Source: Xylophilus sp. GW821-FHT01B05
Lineage (GTDB): Bacteria > Pseudomonadota > Gammaproteobacteria > Burkholderiales > Burkholderiaceae_C
Assembly (NCBI GenBank): GCA_038961845.1
Contig: CP152408.1
Span: forward strand, 868,001-932,000
Direction: 5' to 3'
Length of the DNA: 64,000 bases
Shown here: in pieces, positions 36,104 to 46,446 of the stretch
Layout: the number at the start of each line of letters is the position of its first letter
Position numbering within the stretch: the stretch's first letter is position 1
The notes under the pieces: generated by a model
Databases searched by the model: none
Told to the model about the DNA's origin: nothing
What the model saw: only the letters and a program-made list of their open reading frames with translations
Made by a program: the position numbers and the translations under genes

Positions 36104-36157
36104 GAAATATGGCTCTAGCCCAGGTGGATCCTGGGCTTATAGCTATTATTTTTGATA
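36104..36157. repeat. family-A mini-repeat filling the phoH-ybeY gap (copy 6)
   Basis: GAAATATGGCTCTAGCCCAG, GTGGATCCTGGGCTTATAGC, TATTATTTTTGATAT. It covers every base between the phoH stop and the ybeY start codon. In the direction of transcription its AT-rich tail comes first and the purine-poor CTTTTC-type end abuts the ybeY ATG, so it separates the two genes without supplying an obvious ribosome-binding site. Confidence 0.8.
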
Positions 36158-37114
36158 TCAGGCCGCACTGCGCTTGCGCGCGGCGGCTGGCCGGCTGGCG
36201 GCGTCATAGGCATCGACGATGCGCGCCACCAGCGGGTGGCGCACCACGTCGGCGGTGGTGAAGCGGGTCACGGCGATGCCCTTGACCCGCTGCAGCACCC
36301 GCTCGGCCTCGACCAGGCCGCTCATGGCGCCCTTGGGCAGGTCGATCTGGCTCACGTCGCCGGTCACCACCGCGCGCGCGCCAAAGCCGATGCGGGTCAG
36401 GAACATCTTCATCTGCTCGGCCGTGGTGTTCTGCGCCTCGTCCAGGATGACGAAGGCATTGGTGAGCGTGCGCCCGCGCATGAAGGCCAGCGGCGCGATC
36501 TCCAGCGCGTTGCGCTCGAAGGCCTTGACCACGCGGTCAAAGCCCATCAGGTCGTACAGCGCGTCGTAGAGCGGGCGCAGATACGGGTCCACCTTCTGGT
36601 TCAGGTCGCCCGGCAGAAAGCCCAGGCGTTCGCCGGCCTCTACCGCCGGGCGTGTGAGCACGATGCGCTGCACCGCGTTGCGCTCCAGCGCATCGACCGC
36701 GCAGGCCACCGCCAGGTAGGTCTTGCCGGTGCCGGCCGGGCCGATGCCAAAGGTGATGTCGTGGTTGGCGATGTTGTCCAGGTACAGCGCCTGGGTCGGG
36801 GTGCGCGCGCGCAGGTCGGTGCGGCGCGTGGCCAGCGGCGAGCCGCCGTCCTCGCCCATGCCGCTGTCGCCGGCCAGCATCAGCTGTATCGTGCGCGGCT
36901 CGATCGGGCGGTCGGCCAGTTCATACAGCGCCTGCAGCAGCTCCAGCGCCTGGTTCGCCTTGGCCTTGGGGCCATCCACCTTGAACTGCTCGTGCCGGTG
37001 GGCAATGGAGACATCCAGCGCCGCCTCGATGCTGCGCAAGTGCGCATCGGTCGGGCCGCACAGATGCGACAGGCGGTTGTTGTTGAGGGGGGTGAAGGTG
37101 TGGCGGACGATCAT
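36158..37114 (-). CDS. phoH: PhoH-like ATPase (YbeZ)
   Basis: 318-aa cytosolic P-loop ATPase partnered with YbeY in rRNA processing. Walker A is [13 protein letters not shown], Walker [11 protein letters not shown]; other family blocks are [29 protein letters not shown] and [14 protein letters not shown]. The start at 37114 gives [20 protein letters not shown], typical of the proteobacterial form; the longer frame runs into a repeat. Precedes ybeY. Confidence 0.94.
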   Translation of the reverse strand: MIVRHTFTPLNNNRLSHLCGPTDAHLRSIEAALDVSIAHRHEQFKVDGPKAKANQALELLQALYELADRPIEPRTIQLMLAGDSGMGEDGGSPLATRRTDLRARTPTQALYLDNIANHDITFGIGPAGTGKTYLAVACAVDALERNAVQRIVLTRPAVEAGERLGFLPGDLNQKVDPYLRPLYDALYDLMGFDRVVKAFERNALEIAPLAFMRGRTLTNAFVILDEAQNTTAEQMKMFLTRIGFGARAVVTGDVSQIDLPKGAMSGLVEAERVLQRVKGIAVTRFTTADVVRHPLVARIVDAYDAASRPAAARKRSAA

Positions 37115-37157
37115 TGGAGTGGCGGCAGGTAGGCGCCTATTGTCACCAGAACGAGCC

Positions 37158-37278
37158 CACCCCCAGGCTGCGCGCACTGCGTGTCGCTCCGCCTCCCCCC
37201 TTCGAGGGGGCACATCCGGCGGCCCGGCGGAGCCGGCTCCGCGGATGTCTTGGCATGGCCTGCTCCGCGGCCTTCTGT
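37158..37278. repeat. dispersed intergenic repeat (family C, copy 3, reversed)
   Basis: ACCCCCAGGCTGCGCGC, a CCTCCCCCCTTCGAGGGGG palindrome, CGGAGCCGGCTCCGCGGATG, then GGCATGGCCTGCTCCGCGGC: the family-C blocks in inverted order and orientation. It occupies the divergent gap between phoH and ruvA. Confidence 0.8.
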
Positions 37279-37365
37279 CTCTTTATGGGGCGCACGCCGC
37301 TAACATGCCCCCATGCTGATGCCCCATTCCTCCCCCCGCTTCGCTCCCACACCAGGAGCCCGCCC

Positions 37366-37938
37366 ATGATCGGCCGCCTGCAAGGCGTGCTCGCCGAGAA
37401 GAACCCGCCGCAGGTGGTGCTGGACGTGCAAGGCGTGGGCTACGAGGTGGATGTGCCCATGAGCACTTTCTACAACCTGCCCGCCACCGGCGAGCGGGTG
37501 ACTTTGCTCACCCACTTCGTGGTGCGTGAGGATGCGCAGCTGCTCTACGGCTTTCTCACGGCACAGGAGCGCGATGCTTTCCGGCTGCTGGTGAAGATAT
37601 CGGGCATAGGCCCGCGCATGGCGCTGTCGGTGCTGTCGGGCATGAGCGTGCCCGAGCTGGCCCAGGTGGTCTCGCTGCAAGAGGCCGGCCGCCTGGTCAA
37701 GGTGCCCGGCATCGGCAAGAAGACCGCCGAGCGCCTGCTGCTGGAGCTCAAGGGCAAGCTCGGCGCTGACATCGGCGTGCGCGCCGACGCCGCCAACGAC
37801 GCCCAGATCGACATCCTGCAAGCCCTGGTGGCCCTGGGCTACAGCGACCGTGAGGCCAGCGCCGCCCTCAAGGCCTTGCCGCCAGAGGTGGGCGTGAGCG
37901 AGGGCATCAAGCTGGCGCTGAAAGCACTGGCAAAGTAG
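37366..37938 (+). CDS. ruvA: Holliday junction protein RuvA
   Basis: 190-aa DNA-binding subunit of the RuvAB branch-migration motor. N-terminal OB fold [20 protein letters not shown], two helix-hairpin-helix motifs ([16 protein letters not shown] and [16 protein letters not shown]), and the RuvB-contacting C-terminal domain [20 protein letters not shown]. Start at 37366 has AGGAG 10 bp upstream. In most proteobacteria ruvB follows directly; here a secreted protease gene lies between them. Confidence 0.97.
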   Translation: MIGRLQGVLAEKNPPQVVLDVQGVGYEVDVPMSTFYNLPATGERVTLLTHFVVREDAQLLYGFLTAQERDAFRLLVKISGIGPRMALSVLSGMSVPELAQVVSLQEAGRLVKVPGIGKKTAERLLLELKGKLGADIGVRADAANDAQIDILQALVALGYSDREASAALKALPPEVGVSEGIKLALKALAK

Positions 37939-38038
37939 GGCGTTTGCGGCGATGCTGTCCGCGCCTGTAGGGCGCGGGTTTCATGGTTGGTTGTTTCAAA
38001 TTGTGTACATTTCTGTCTTCATTTGAAGGGAGAGAACA

Positions 38039-40006
38039 ATGCTGCGCAGGTTTGGGCAATGGTGGGCGACAGGGGTACTGGCCGGCGTGCTGGCTGCATG
38101 CGGTGGCGGCGGAGACGGTGCAGGCACCGCAACCAGCCTGGCGGCACAAAGCGCCCCAGAGGCAACATCGCCGGCCACACCGCATGTGGCGGTCGACCGC
38201 GCGGAATCCTTCGTGCAGACCGATGCCGGCGCGTCCGAGCTGCACGCCCCGCGTGCGCGCAGCCTCCGCGCTGCGCCACGGGCCAGCGCCGTTGCGCTGC
38301 AACCGCTATCCACCGCCCGCGCCGCCGCTGAAGCACCGGTGCCGGGTACGCCCCGCCGCATCGGCGTGGGCCGTGTCCTGTCTGAGACCGCCGACAGCGC
38401 CGGCACCCGCAGCCGCCTGCGCTGGTCGCCTGCCGCCGGCGGCGGGCAGATCGCGGCGCTGAGCTTTACCTCGCCCGGCGCGGTTGAGCTGCGCCTGGGC
38501 CTGCTGGTGCGCCAGCTGCCTACCGATGCCGTGCTGCGCATCTACGCCCAGAAGGCCGACACCGCCTACGAAGTGTCGGGCCGTGAAGTTCTGGCCACCA
38601 TCCAGCGCAACCTGGACGCTGGCGACAGCGGCGACGCCGCCCGCACCTGGTGGGCGCCCGCCGTCACCGGCGAGGAAGCCACCGTGGAAATCCTGCTGCC
38701 TGCCGGGGCCAAGCCATCGGCGGTGGAGCTGTCGGTGCCGCGGCTCTCGCACCTGTATGCCTCGGCGGCTGACAGCGAGGTCAACCTGGCCAAGATCGGC
38801 CAATCGGCCAGCTGCGAGATCGACGTGACCTGCACCAGCGGCAACGACGACCAGAGCAATGCCACGGCGCGGCTGTCCTTTGTCGACTCCAGCGATGGCG
38901 GCAGCTACCTGTGCACCGGCACCCTGGTGGCCGACAGCGCGGCCAGCGGCATTCCCTATCTGCTCACGGCCAACCACTGCATCTCGAACCAGTCGACCGC
39001 CTCGACCCTGACCACCAATTGGTTCTATCGCGCGGCGTCTTGCGGGCGCCTGGTTACCAGCGCCAGCGTCCGCACCTTGACCGGCGGTGCGGCACTGCTC
39101 TACGCCACGTCCGATACCGACACGGCTTTTCTGCGCTTGAACGCCCAGCCGCCGGCCGGCGTGGTGTATGCGGGTTGGTCGTCCAGCGTCCAGTCGCTGA
39201 ACACCTCCGCCGTCAGCGTGCACCATCCGGAGGGCGACCTGCAGAAGTTCACCAGCGGCTATCTGCAGTCCTTCCTGAGCTGCGGCACGGGGCTGAGGTT
39301 CTCTTGCTACCCCGCCACGTCGCAGACCGGCAACTACCTCAACGCCATCTGGACCTCGGGCACCACCGAGTCGGGCAGCAGCGGCTCGGGCCTGTTCTCG
39401 GTCATTGGTGGCAAGCGCTACCTGGTCGGCCAGCTCTATGGCGGCAGCGCCAGTTGCAGCTTGCCCAGCGGCTCGAACATCTACGGCCGCCTGGACGTTG
39501 CCTACAACGCGGCACTGAGCCAGTGGCTCAACCCGGTGCCCGCAGCGACGACCACGGCCACGCGCACTCCGGTCTACCGCTTCTACAACGGCAGCACGCG
39601 CGCCCACTTCTACACCACCAACGCGGCCGAGCGCGACTACGTCATCGCCAACTATTCGGCTTTCAGCTATGAGGGCCCGGCCTTCTATGCCTATGCCAAC
39701 ACGGGTTCAGGCCTGTCGCCGGTCTACCGTTTCTTCAACACCCGCACCGGGGCGCACTTCTTCACCATCTCCGCCAGCGAGCGCGACTACGTGGTGGCGA
39801 CCTACCCCGAATATGCATACGAAGGCCCGGCCTGGTATGCGCAGACCGGCGAGGGCAATGGTGCGCAGGCGGTCTACCGCTTCTACAACACCGGCTCGGC
39901 CACGCACTTCTACACCATCAACCAGGCCGAGCGGGACTACGTGCAGCAGAACTATTCCGCCTTTAACTACGAAGGCGTCGGCTACTACGCCTGGACGGCG
40001 CAGTAA
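38039..40006 (+). CDS. secreted trypsin-like serine protease with three DUF5648 repeats
   Basis: 655-aa exported lipoprotein-type protein. Signal peptide with lipobox at [12 protein letters not shown] (Cys21). The chymotrypsin-fold protease domain (about residues 255-495) resembles lysyl endopeptidase: catalytic His313 in [10 protein letters not shown], Asp361 in [10 protein letters not shown], Ser448 in [10 protein letters not shown]. Its cysteines (C259, C265, C292, C314, C335, C415, C423, C473) suit disulfides. Three tandem repeats of about 49 aa follow (508-655): [48 protein letters not shown], each with ERDYV and YEGP-type ends, matching DUF5648, thought to bind surfaces or sugars. It separates ruvA from ruvB. 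Confidence 0.88.
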   Translation: MLRRFGQWWATGVLAGVLAACGGGGDGAGTATSLAAQSAPEATSPATPHVAVDRAESFVQTDAGASELHAPRARSLRAAPRASAVALQPLSTARAAAEAPVPGTPRRIGVGRVLSETADSAGTRSRLRWSPAAGGGQIAALSFTSPGAVELRLGLLVRQLPTDAVLRIYAQKADTAYEVSGREVLATIQRNLDAGDSGDAARTWWAPAVTGEEATVEILLPAGAKPSAVELSVPRLSHLYASAADSEVNLAKIGQSASCEIDVTCTSGNDDQSNATARLSFVDSSDGGSYLCTGTLVADSAASGIPYLLTANHCISNQSTASTLTTNWFYRAASCGRLVTSASVRTLTGGAALLYATSDTDTAFLRLNAQPPAGVVYAGWSSSVQSLNTSAVSVHHPEGDLQKFTSGYLQSFLSCGTGLRFSCYPATSQTGNYLNAIWTSGTTESGSSGSGLFSVIGGKRYLVGQLYGGSASCSLPSGSNIYGRLDVAYNAALSQWLNPVPAATTTATRTPVYRFYNGSTRAHFYTTNAAERDYVIANYSAFSYEGPAFYAYANTGSGLSPVYRFFNTRTGAHFFTISASERDYVVATYPEYAYEGPAWYAQTGEGNGAQAVYRFYNTGSATHFYTINQAERDYVQQNYSAFNYEGVGYYAWTAQ

Positions 40007-40086
40007 GTTTTCCGGCATGGGTGAGGGCAGGGTGTCAGCCTCGGTATAGTGGCCGGCTGCCCCGAGTAGCCCGCCCCGCCCGTGCC

Positions 40087-41149
<1,063 letters not shown>

Positions 41150-41151
<2 letters not shown>

Positions 41152-42080
41152 GCTGGGCTGCCTATCTGGCAGTGAACATGCCGTCGTCGAGGCAGTGTTG
41201 GCTGGAGATTTTCTGAGCTGCCTATCCGGCAGTGAACCTGCGGGGATTTTTGGCGGCGGCGGTGGGCAGTTTCTGAGCGGCCTATCCGGCAGTGAACCAG
41301 GCTCAGGCCGAGGCCCTGCAGATGCAGCATTTCTGAGCTGCCTATCCGGCAGTGAACAAACGCGGGGTTAGCTCCCAGCGCAGCGAGTTTTTCTGAGCTG
41401 CCTATCCGGCAGTGAACCCAGGAGATTGCCCGCGAGGCGCTGGTGGTTGATTTCTGAGCTGCCTATCCGGCAGTGAACGGCGACTGATCGGGTTTCACCG
41501 ATGTCCCGCATTTCTGAGCTGCCTATCCGGCAGTGAACCCATGCTTACTCCGTCCAGATGAATTCGATGCTTTCTGAGGTGCCTATCCGGCAGTGAACGA
41601 CAAGGCGGTGGAGCTGGGCAATGCTGCATACTTTCTGAGCTGCCTATCCGGCAGTGAACATCGATACGGCGCCGCGCCTTGCGGCCTTCCTGTTTCTGAG
41701 CTGGCTATCCGGCAGTGAACGTAAAACGTGCCGATGATGGCGCGGCTGGAGATTTCTGAGCTGCCTATCCGGCAGTGAACTTTGCGCGCGCGCGGGCTAT
41801 TGCATGCGTCGTTTTCTGAGCTGCCTATCCGGCAGTGAACGTGGTGGCAAATCCACTACCCGCCCAACGGCTTTTCTGAGCTGCCTATCCGGCAGTGAAC
41901 TCAAACATGGCCGTTTTTGAGACCGAGGGTTTTTTCTGAGCTGCCTATCCGGCAGTGAACATCCGGGCCAGTTGGACCGCATGTATCCAACGTTTCTGAG
42001 CTGCCTATCCGGCAGTGAACCGCTGGTTGGTGTAGAAGTTCTGGCTCTGGGCTTTCTGAGCTGCCTATCCGGCAGTGAAC
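41150..42080 (-). CRISPR. type I-F CRISPR array, leader-distal segment (16 repeats)
   Basis: Sixteen 28-bp repeats, minus-strand consensus GTTCACTGCCGGATAGGCAG then CTCAGAAA, with 15 spacers of 32-33 bp. Repeat starts: 41150, 41210, 41270, 41330, 41390, 41451, 41511, 41571, 41632, 41693, 41753, 41813, 41873, 41933, 41993, 42053. The repeat at 41150 is degenerate (five changes), marking the trailer end. Three others carry one change each, at 41270, 41571 and 41693, all in the stem. This segment was cut from its leader by the IS66 element at 42092. Confidence 0.97.
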
Positions 42081-42091
42081 GCCGAAGGGAT
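42081..42091 (-). other. left part of the IS-split spacer plus target duplication
   Basis: GCC then GAAGGGAT. The last 8 bases (42084-42091) are repeated at 44596-44603 on the other side of the IS, the 8-bp target duplication of IS66-type elements. Joined with 44604-44625 this makes a 33-bp spacer. Confidence 0.93.
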
Positions 42092-42143
42092 GTAAGCGCG
42101 CGGCAAACCCATGTTGACCGCCGCTGGCGGTCATGGCTGATGA

Positions 42144-43664
42144 TCAGATGCTGGCAGGTTGCCAGCGATGTGGCAGCAGCTCATCGATGCGGCCGGCCTT
42201 GTGCGTGGGCAGCCGGGTCAGCACATCCTTGAGGTAGGCATACGGGTCATGCTCGTTCATGCGCGCCGACTGGATCAGGCTCATCACGGCAGCTGCCCGC
42301 TGGCCCGCGCGCAGGCTACCGGCAAACAACCAGTTCGAGCGCCCAAGGGCAATGGGCCGGATCTGATTCTCGATCCAATTGTTATCCGCCGGCAGCTGCG
42401 GGTCATCGACGAAGCGCGTGAGCGCAGCCCATCTTTTGAGGCTGTAGTCCAGTGCCTTGGCCGTCGCCGAGTTGCCCGCCACCTGCTGGCGCTGCAGCAC
42501 CATCCATTGATGCAAGGCATCCAGTATCGGTCGGCTGTATTGCTGGCGTACCTGCAGCCGCTCTGGTGCCGCTAGGCTCTGAGCTTGCCGTTCGATCTCA
42601 TAGACCCGGGCGAACTGCGCCAGGGCCAATTCGGCGATCTGGCTCTTGCCCGCCGCGTGCAGCTCGAAGAACTTGCGCCGGGCATGCGCCAGGCAGCCGG
42701 CCTCCGTCACGCCTTGAGCAAAGCTGGCTTTGTACCCGGCGTAGTCGTCGCAGATCAGACTGCCGCGCCAGTCCCCCAGGAAGATGCGGGCATGTTCCCC
42801 GGCGCGTGACTCGCAGAAGTCATAGACCACGGCACGCGTGGCTTCAAACGCTCCTGGGGCATACGCCCACAGGTAGGCCCGGTGCGTTTTACCGTTGCCC
42901 GGCTTGAGCATGGCCACCGGGGTCTCATCACCGTGCAACACCCGGTGGCCGAGCACCTCGGCCTTCAGGGCATCGACCAGCGGTTGCAGCCGCGCACCGC
43001 AGGTGCCCACCCATTGCGCCAAGGTGGATCTTGGAATCGCCAGACCGGCGCGACCAAAGATGTTCTCCTGCCGGTACAAGGGCTGGTGATCGGCGTACTT
43101 GGCCACCAGCACCTGGGCCAGCAGGCCGGCTGTCGGGATGCCTTTGTCGATGACGTGGGCGCCCACCGGCGCCTGGGTGATCGTCTGGCACTGGGCGCAG
43201 GCCCACTTGCCACGGATGTGGCGCTCCACCGTGAAGACGCCGGGCACGTAGTCCAGCTTCTCGGCCACGTCCTGGCCGATGCGCTTGAGCTGACAGCCGC
43301 AACCGAGCGTGCCGCAGGTGGTGGATTCGGGTTCATGGAGGATCTCGCGCCTGGGCAGGTTCGCCGGCAGCGGCGTGCGCTTGGGCTGCTGTTTGTCGGT
43401 GGCAGGTTGAGCCGCTCGTAACTGCTCGATCTCGTGAGAGACGGCGGCCAGATCGCTGTCGAGCTCTTCTTCCAGCAGGCTCCTCTGATCGGCGCTGTGC
43501 CGCTCGGATTGGGCGGCGAACTTCAACTGCTTGAGCAGCGCGCACTCATAGGTGAGCTTCTCGTTGAGCGCGCGCTGGTGACGCAGTTCGGCCAGCAGGC
43601 GCTGGGTCACTTCGCGCAGTTGCTCTGCGTCCAGTTCGCTCAGGGCCTGCTCGTCGATCACCAT
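42144..43664 (-). CDS. tnpC: IS66 transposase TnpC (DDE enzyme)
   Basis: 506-aa transposase. N-terminal coiled coil LREVTQRLLAELRHQRALNE, a zinc-ribbon-like block (CGTLGCGC, then CAQC) at about residues 115-160, and the DDE catalytic core: first Asp in HRVLHGDETPVAM, second in LICDDYAGY, Glu in DNNWIENQIRPIALGR. The C-terminal extension HDPYAYLKDVLTRLP is typical of IS66. Full length, no frameshift. Ends 50 bp from the left terminus of the IS. Confidence 0.96.
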   Translation of the reverse strand: MVIDEQALSELDAEQLREVTQRLLAELRHQRALNEKLTYECALLKQLKFAAQSERHSADQRSLLEEELDSDLAAVSHEIEQLRAAQPATDKQQPKRTPLPANLPRREILHEPESTTCGTLGCGCQLKRIGQDVAEKLDYVPGVFTVERHIRGKWACAQCQTITQAPVGAHVIDKGIPTAGLLAQVLVAKYADHQPLYRQENIFGRAGLAIPRSTLAQWVGTCGARLQPLVDALKAEVLGHRVLHGDETPVAMLKPGNGKTHRAYLWAYAPGAFEATRAVVYDFCESRAGEHARIFLGDWRGSLICDDYAGYKASFAQGVTEAGCLAHARRKFFELHAAGKSQIAELALAQFARVYEIERQAQSLAAPERLQVRQQYSRPILDALHQWMVLQRQQVAGNSATAKALDYSLKRWAALTRFVDDPQLPADNNWIENQIRPIALGRSNWLFAGSLRAGQRAAAVMSLIQSARMNEHDPYAYLKDVLTRLPTHKAGRIDELLPHRWQPASI

Positions 43665-43746
43665 GGCTGGCAGTGTGCCCGCTCACCCTGGGTCCGGCCA
43701 TTGACGCATCTCCCGATTGCCACGGCCACGCCCCTACGCCGACGAT

Positions 43747-44079
43747 TCAGACCACGGTGATGGCACCTTGCGAGCCCACACGCTGCCAGGGCAGGCCCAG
43801 CACCAGGGCGTTGAGCTGGGCGTGTTCCAACGCCACGTTCGGACTGCCTGCCGGTGCCCAGACGAACTTGCCCTGGTGCAGTCGGCGCGCAGCCAGCCAC
43901 AGTCCCACGCCGTCGTGCACTAGCACCTTCAGGCGATTGGCGCGCTGGTTGGCAAAGACGTAAGCGTGGTGCGGCTGGGCAGAGCCGAAGGTGGCGATCA
44001 CCCGCGCCAGCGCGGTGTCGGTGCCTGCGCGCATATCCAGCGGGGTGGTGGCCAGCCAAGCCGCGTCAATCCTGATCAT
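43747..44079 (-). CDS. tnpB: IS66 accessory protein TnpB
   Basis: 110-aa IS66 Orf2-like protein needed for transposition. Family blocks: MRAGTDTALARVIATFG and RANRLKVLVHDGVGLWLAARRLHQGKFVW. Lies 7 bp after tnpA and 82 bp before tnpC on the same strand. Not related to the TnpB of IS200/IS605. Confidence 0.93.
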   Translation of the reverse strand: MIRIDAAWLATTPLDMRAGTDTALARVIATFGSAQPHHAYVFANQRANRLKVLVHDGVGLWLAARRLHQGKFVWAPAGSPNVALEHAQLNALVLGLPWQRVGSQGAITVV

Positions 44080-44086
44080 GTGCGGA

Positions 44087-44524
44087 TCACCGCAGTAATT
44101 CGCGCAGCATCTGGGCGCACTCGGTAGCAGCGGATAAGGGCCAGTGCACGGTCACGGACATGCCGGGGCGCTGGCATTCGATGCGGATGCCGTCCGCTGA
44201 CGTTGGCAAGGGCGCTGATGGTAGCTCCCCAGTAGACGCCGGCGGTACTACGCTCAGCTCGATGGGGATAAAGGCCGGGGGTTGGGAAGCAACGACCGCA
44301 GTGCTGACGCCAACTTCAAGACGGTGAAGTCCCTGCGCCCATTCCTTGAGCCAGCGGTGCAGTACGTTGGCGTTCATGCCATGTTGCAGGGCTACCGCAG
44401 CAATGGACGTCCCGGGCTGTCGGCAGGCGGCCACCAGTTCGGCCTTGAACTGCGGGGTATAGGTGCGGTGCGTACGCCGCTGCGCATAGCGCGGTGTCTG
44501 AGGGTCTTTGAGCATCGTGTCCAC
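44087..44524 (-). CDS. tnpA: IS66 transposase subunit TnpA (HTH)
   Basis: 145-aa IS66 Orf1-like helix-turn-helix protein: RTYTPQFKAELVAACRQPG followed by SIAAVALQHGMNANVLHRWL, the IS3/IS66 Orf1-type HTH. First gene of the element, starting 71 bp inside the right terminal repeat. Confidence 0.93.
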   Translation of the reverse strand: MDTMLKDPQTPRYAQRRTHRTYTPQFKAELVAACRQPGTSIAAVALQHGMNANVLHRWLKEWAQGLHRLEVGVSTAVVASQPPAFIPIELSVVPPASTGELPSAPLPTSADGIRIECQRPGMSVTVHWPLSAATECAQMLRELLR

Positions 44525-44595
44525 GCCAATGTTGCGTGCACACGATCTTGCTCAGCCTCACCACCTCATTCAAGATGGGTTCGCCAGCCGCTTAC

Positions 44596-44625
44596 GAAGG
44601 GATCGCCGCGGGCAACGCGCAGACA
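44596..44625 (-). other. right part of the IS-split spacer, with target duplication
   Basis: GAAGGGAT (44596-44603, duplicate of 42084-42091) followed by 22 bp up to the first repeat of the leader-proximal segment. Removing the IS and one duplicate restores a spacer of 33 bp, the normal size in this array. Confidence 0.93.
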
Positions 44626-45735
44626 TTTCTGAGCTGCCTATCCGGCAGTGAACACAAGCGTCACTCGGAGTTTGACGCCGAGCACTTTCTGAGCTGCCTA
44701 TCCGGCAGTGAACATTCATGGCGTCGCCGATGGTCTGCGCCGTTTTTTCTGAGCTGCCTATCCGGCAGTGAACTGCCCGGTATCGGTGGATCGGGCCGCT
44801 CGGGCGTTTCTGAGCTGCCTATCCGGCAGTGAACCGCGCAGCCAGGCCTTCTGCGCTGGCGCGGGTTTTCTGAGCTGCCTATCCGGCAGTGAACCGGGCG
44901 CGGGCCTGGTTGGTAGCGCGATGAGTTTTCTGAGCTGCCTATCCGGCAGTGAACAGTTCGAATGTTTGGGCATGGCAAGCACTCTATTTCTGAGCTGCCT
45001 ATCCGGCAGTGAACATGAATGAAATCGCCGCGACGCAGCGTGCAAATTTCTGAGCTGCCTATCCGGCAGTGAACTTCTGCGTCTCGCGTTCGTCTGCGCT
45101 GGAAATTTTCTGAGCTGCCTATCCGGCAGTGAACATGGTGGAGGGGGTGGGGAGCGGTGCGGCGCGTTTCTGAGCTGCCTATCCGGCAGTGAACCGTCCA
45201 CGATGGAGGCGTCGACGGCCAGGGCATTTCTGAGCTGCCTATCCGGCAGTGAACGCAGTGCCAGGGTGTTGGCGTGGCCGTCGTACTTTTCTGAGCTGCC
45301 TATCCGGCAGTGAACATCTCGAATATCAGGGCACGCGTTCGACCCTTTTTCTGAGCTGCCTATCCGGCAGTGAACTCTTGAACATGTTGGGTTTTGGTGG
45401 CGGTGGCTTTCTGAGCTGCCTATCCGGCAGTGAACCATCACCACGGCGCGCTGCAGCCTGGGCTGGCTTTCTGAGCTGCCTATCCGGCAGTGAACCTGGA
45501 TGCCGCGACGTTGCAGGACTGCCTGCTTTTCTGAGCTGCCTATCCGGCAGTGAACGCCGCCTACGGTTCTCTACCCTTTGCCGAGCATTTCTGAGCTGCC
45601 TATCCGGCAGTGAACGCGGGCGCACTTCGAAGCCCGCTGGCGCAGGTTTTCTGAGCTGCCTATCCGGCAGTGAACGCATGCTCAGGCCTCGATCTTGGCC
45701 CCGGCCATTTCTGAGCTGCCTATCCGGCAGTGAAC
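44626..45735 (-). CRISPR. type I-F CRISPR array, leader-proximal segment (19 repeats)
   Basis: Nineteen 28-bp repeats, all identical by eye (minus strand GTTCACTGCCGGATAGGCAG then CTCAGAAA), with 18 spacers of 32-33 bp. Repeat starts: 44626, 44686, 44746, 44807, 44867, 44927, 44987, 45047, 45107, 45167, 45227, 45288, 45348, 45408, 45468, 45528, 45588, 45648, 45708. The stem CTGCC/GGCAG is the Csy4 site. The array is transcribed leftward from the leader at 45736-45872. Confidence 0.98.
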
Positions 45736-45872
45736 TAGACAGGAAAACCCGCAAGCCATTGACTAGAAAAGGAAATATTGGAAATCTCCAGGTTTCCCCC
45801 TTTCACCCGCGGGATCTATAAGTCCTTGTTTTTATTGAACTTCTCGTATCGGCCGAAAAAAGGGTCAAGAAA
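45736..45872 (-). promoter_or_regulatory. CRISPR leader
   Basis: 137-bp AT-rich stretch (much lower GC than its surroundings) between csy4 and the first perfect repeat. On the minus strand it carries TTGACCCTTTTTTCGGCC (45851-45868), a TTGACC -35-like hexamer, and further in CAATAAAAACAAGGAC and CCAATATTTCC. New spacers are expected to enter at its left edge. No convincing -10 with correct spacing could be fixed, so the exact promoter is open. Confidence 0.8.
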
Positions 45873-46436
45873 TCAGAACCAGGGAACGGTGGCGTTGGGG
45901 CTCAGTCCGTAGGCTGAGAATTTCCCGCCCACCGGGGCGGCCTGCACTGCCAGATGCTCAATGAACAGTGCAAAGTTCTGGCCTGTACTGCTGCTGCGTA
46001 GGTGGACGTGGGGCAGTGGCAGCAAGCGTTCTACCGTGTCCGGGATGTGCTGGCACGCCTCTTCATAGGTCCATCCCTTGCGGCGCATCTGTCGCCGGCG
46101 GATGCGATCGGCACTGGAATGTGCTTGCACCCGGCGGACGATGCGGTGCCGGGCGTTCTCCGGCGCAGGCCGCGCCGGGGACGAAATGACGTGATCCTGC
46201 ATGCCTTGCAACCAGTCTTGGGTAGATAGCACTTGCAGCCTCTTCTGCGTACCGTGCAGGCGCAGGCTATCGCCTAGCGTGATGCGCTGGGCGTCGAACT
46301 GCGGAAAGCTGATGCCGATGTCGTCGGCCTGCAGTTGCACCAGCGCGCGGTGCAGTTTGGCGAATAGCGTCTCCATCAATTGCACTGCCGGCAACTCAGG
46401 ATCCGGGCGCAGGCGGATGTCGAGGTAGTGGTCCAT
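45873..46436 (-). CDS. csy4: Cas6f/Csy4 crRNA endoribonuclease
   Basis: 187 aa from 46436 (MDHYLDIRLRPDPELPAVQL), the same length as the Pseudomonas aeruginosa protein. It cleaves pre-crRNA after G20 of the repeat and stays on the crRNA 3' hairpin. Key residues fall at the same numbers as I recall for P. aeruginosa Csy4: His29 (FAKLH) and Ser148 (HLRSSS) for catalysis, Arg102 and Gln104 (RRVQ) for base contacts, an arginine-rich helix (DRIRRRQMRRK, 110-120) for the RNA groove, and Phe155. Begins 10 bp after csy3. Confidence 0.97.
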   Translation of the reverse strand: MDHYLDIRLRPDPELPAVQLMETLFAKLHRALVQLQADDIGISFPQFDAQRITLGDSLRLHGTQKRLQVLSTQDWLQGMQDHVISSPARPAPENARHRIVRRVQAHSSADRIRRRQMRRKGWTYEEACQHIPDTVERLLPLPHVHLRSSSTGQNFALFIEHLAVQAAPVGGKFSAYGLSPNATVPWF

Positions 46437-46446
46437 GGTTGGCCCC

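Larger units (their letters stand above)
42092..44595 (-). mobile_element. IS66-family insertion sequence (2504 bp), intact
   Basis: Terminal inverted repeats: left GTAAGCGCGCGGCAAACCC, right (reverse strand) GTAAGCGGCTGGCGAACCC, 15 of 19 identical. Three genes on the minus strand: tnpA, tnpB, tnpC. The direct flanks are GAAGGGAT on both sides. A palindrome TGACCGCC GCT GGCGGTCA lies inside the left end (42115-42133). All three genes are open, so the element looks functional. It has entered a CRISPR spacer, and its genes read in the same direction as pre-crRNA. Confidence 0.97.

Noticed and set aside
44536..45821. Open frames through the leader-proximal CRISPR segment encoding VHCRIGSSE-like repeats
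   Set aside because: Same reason: a repeat-plus-spacer unit of 60 bp is divisible by three and stays open by chance. Not proteins.
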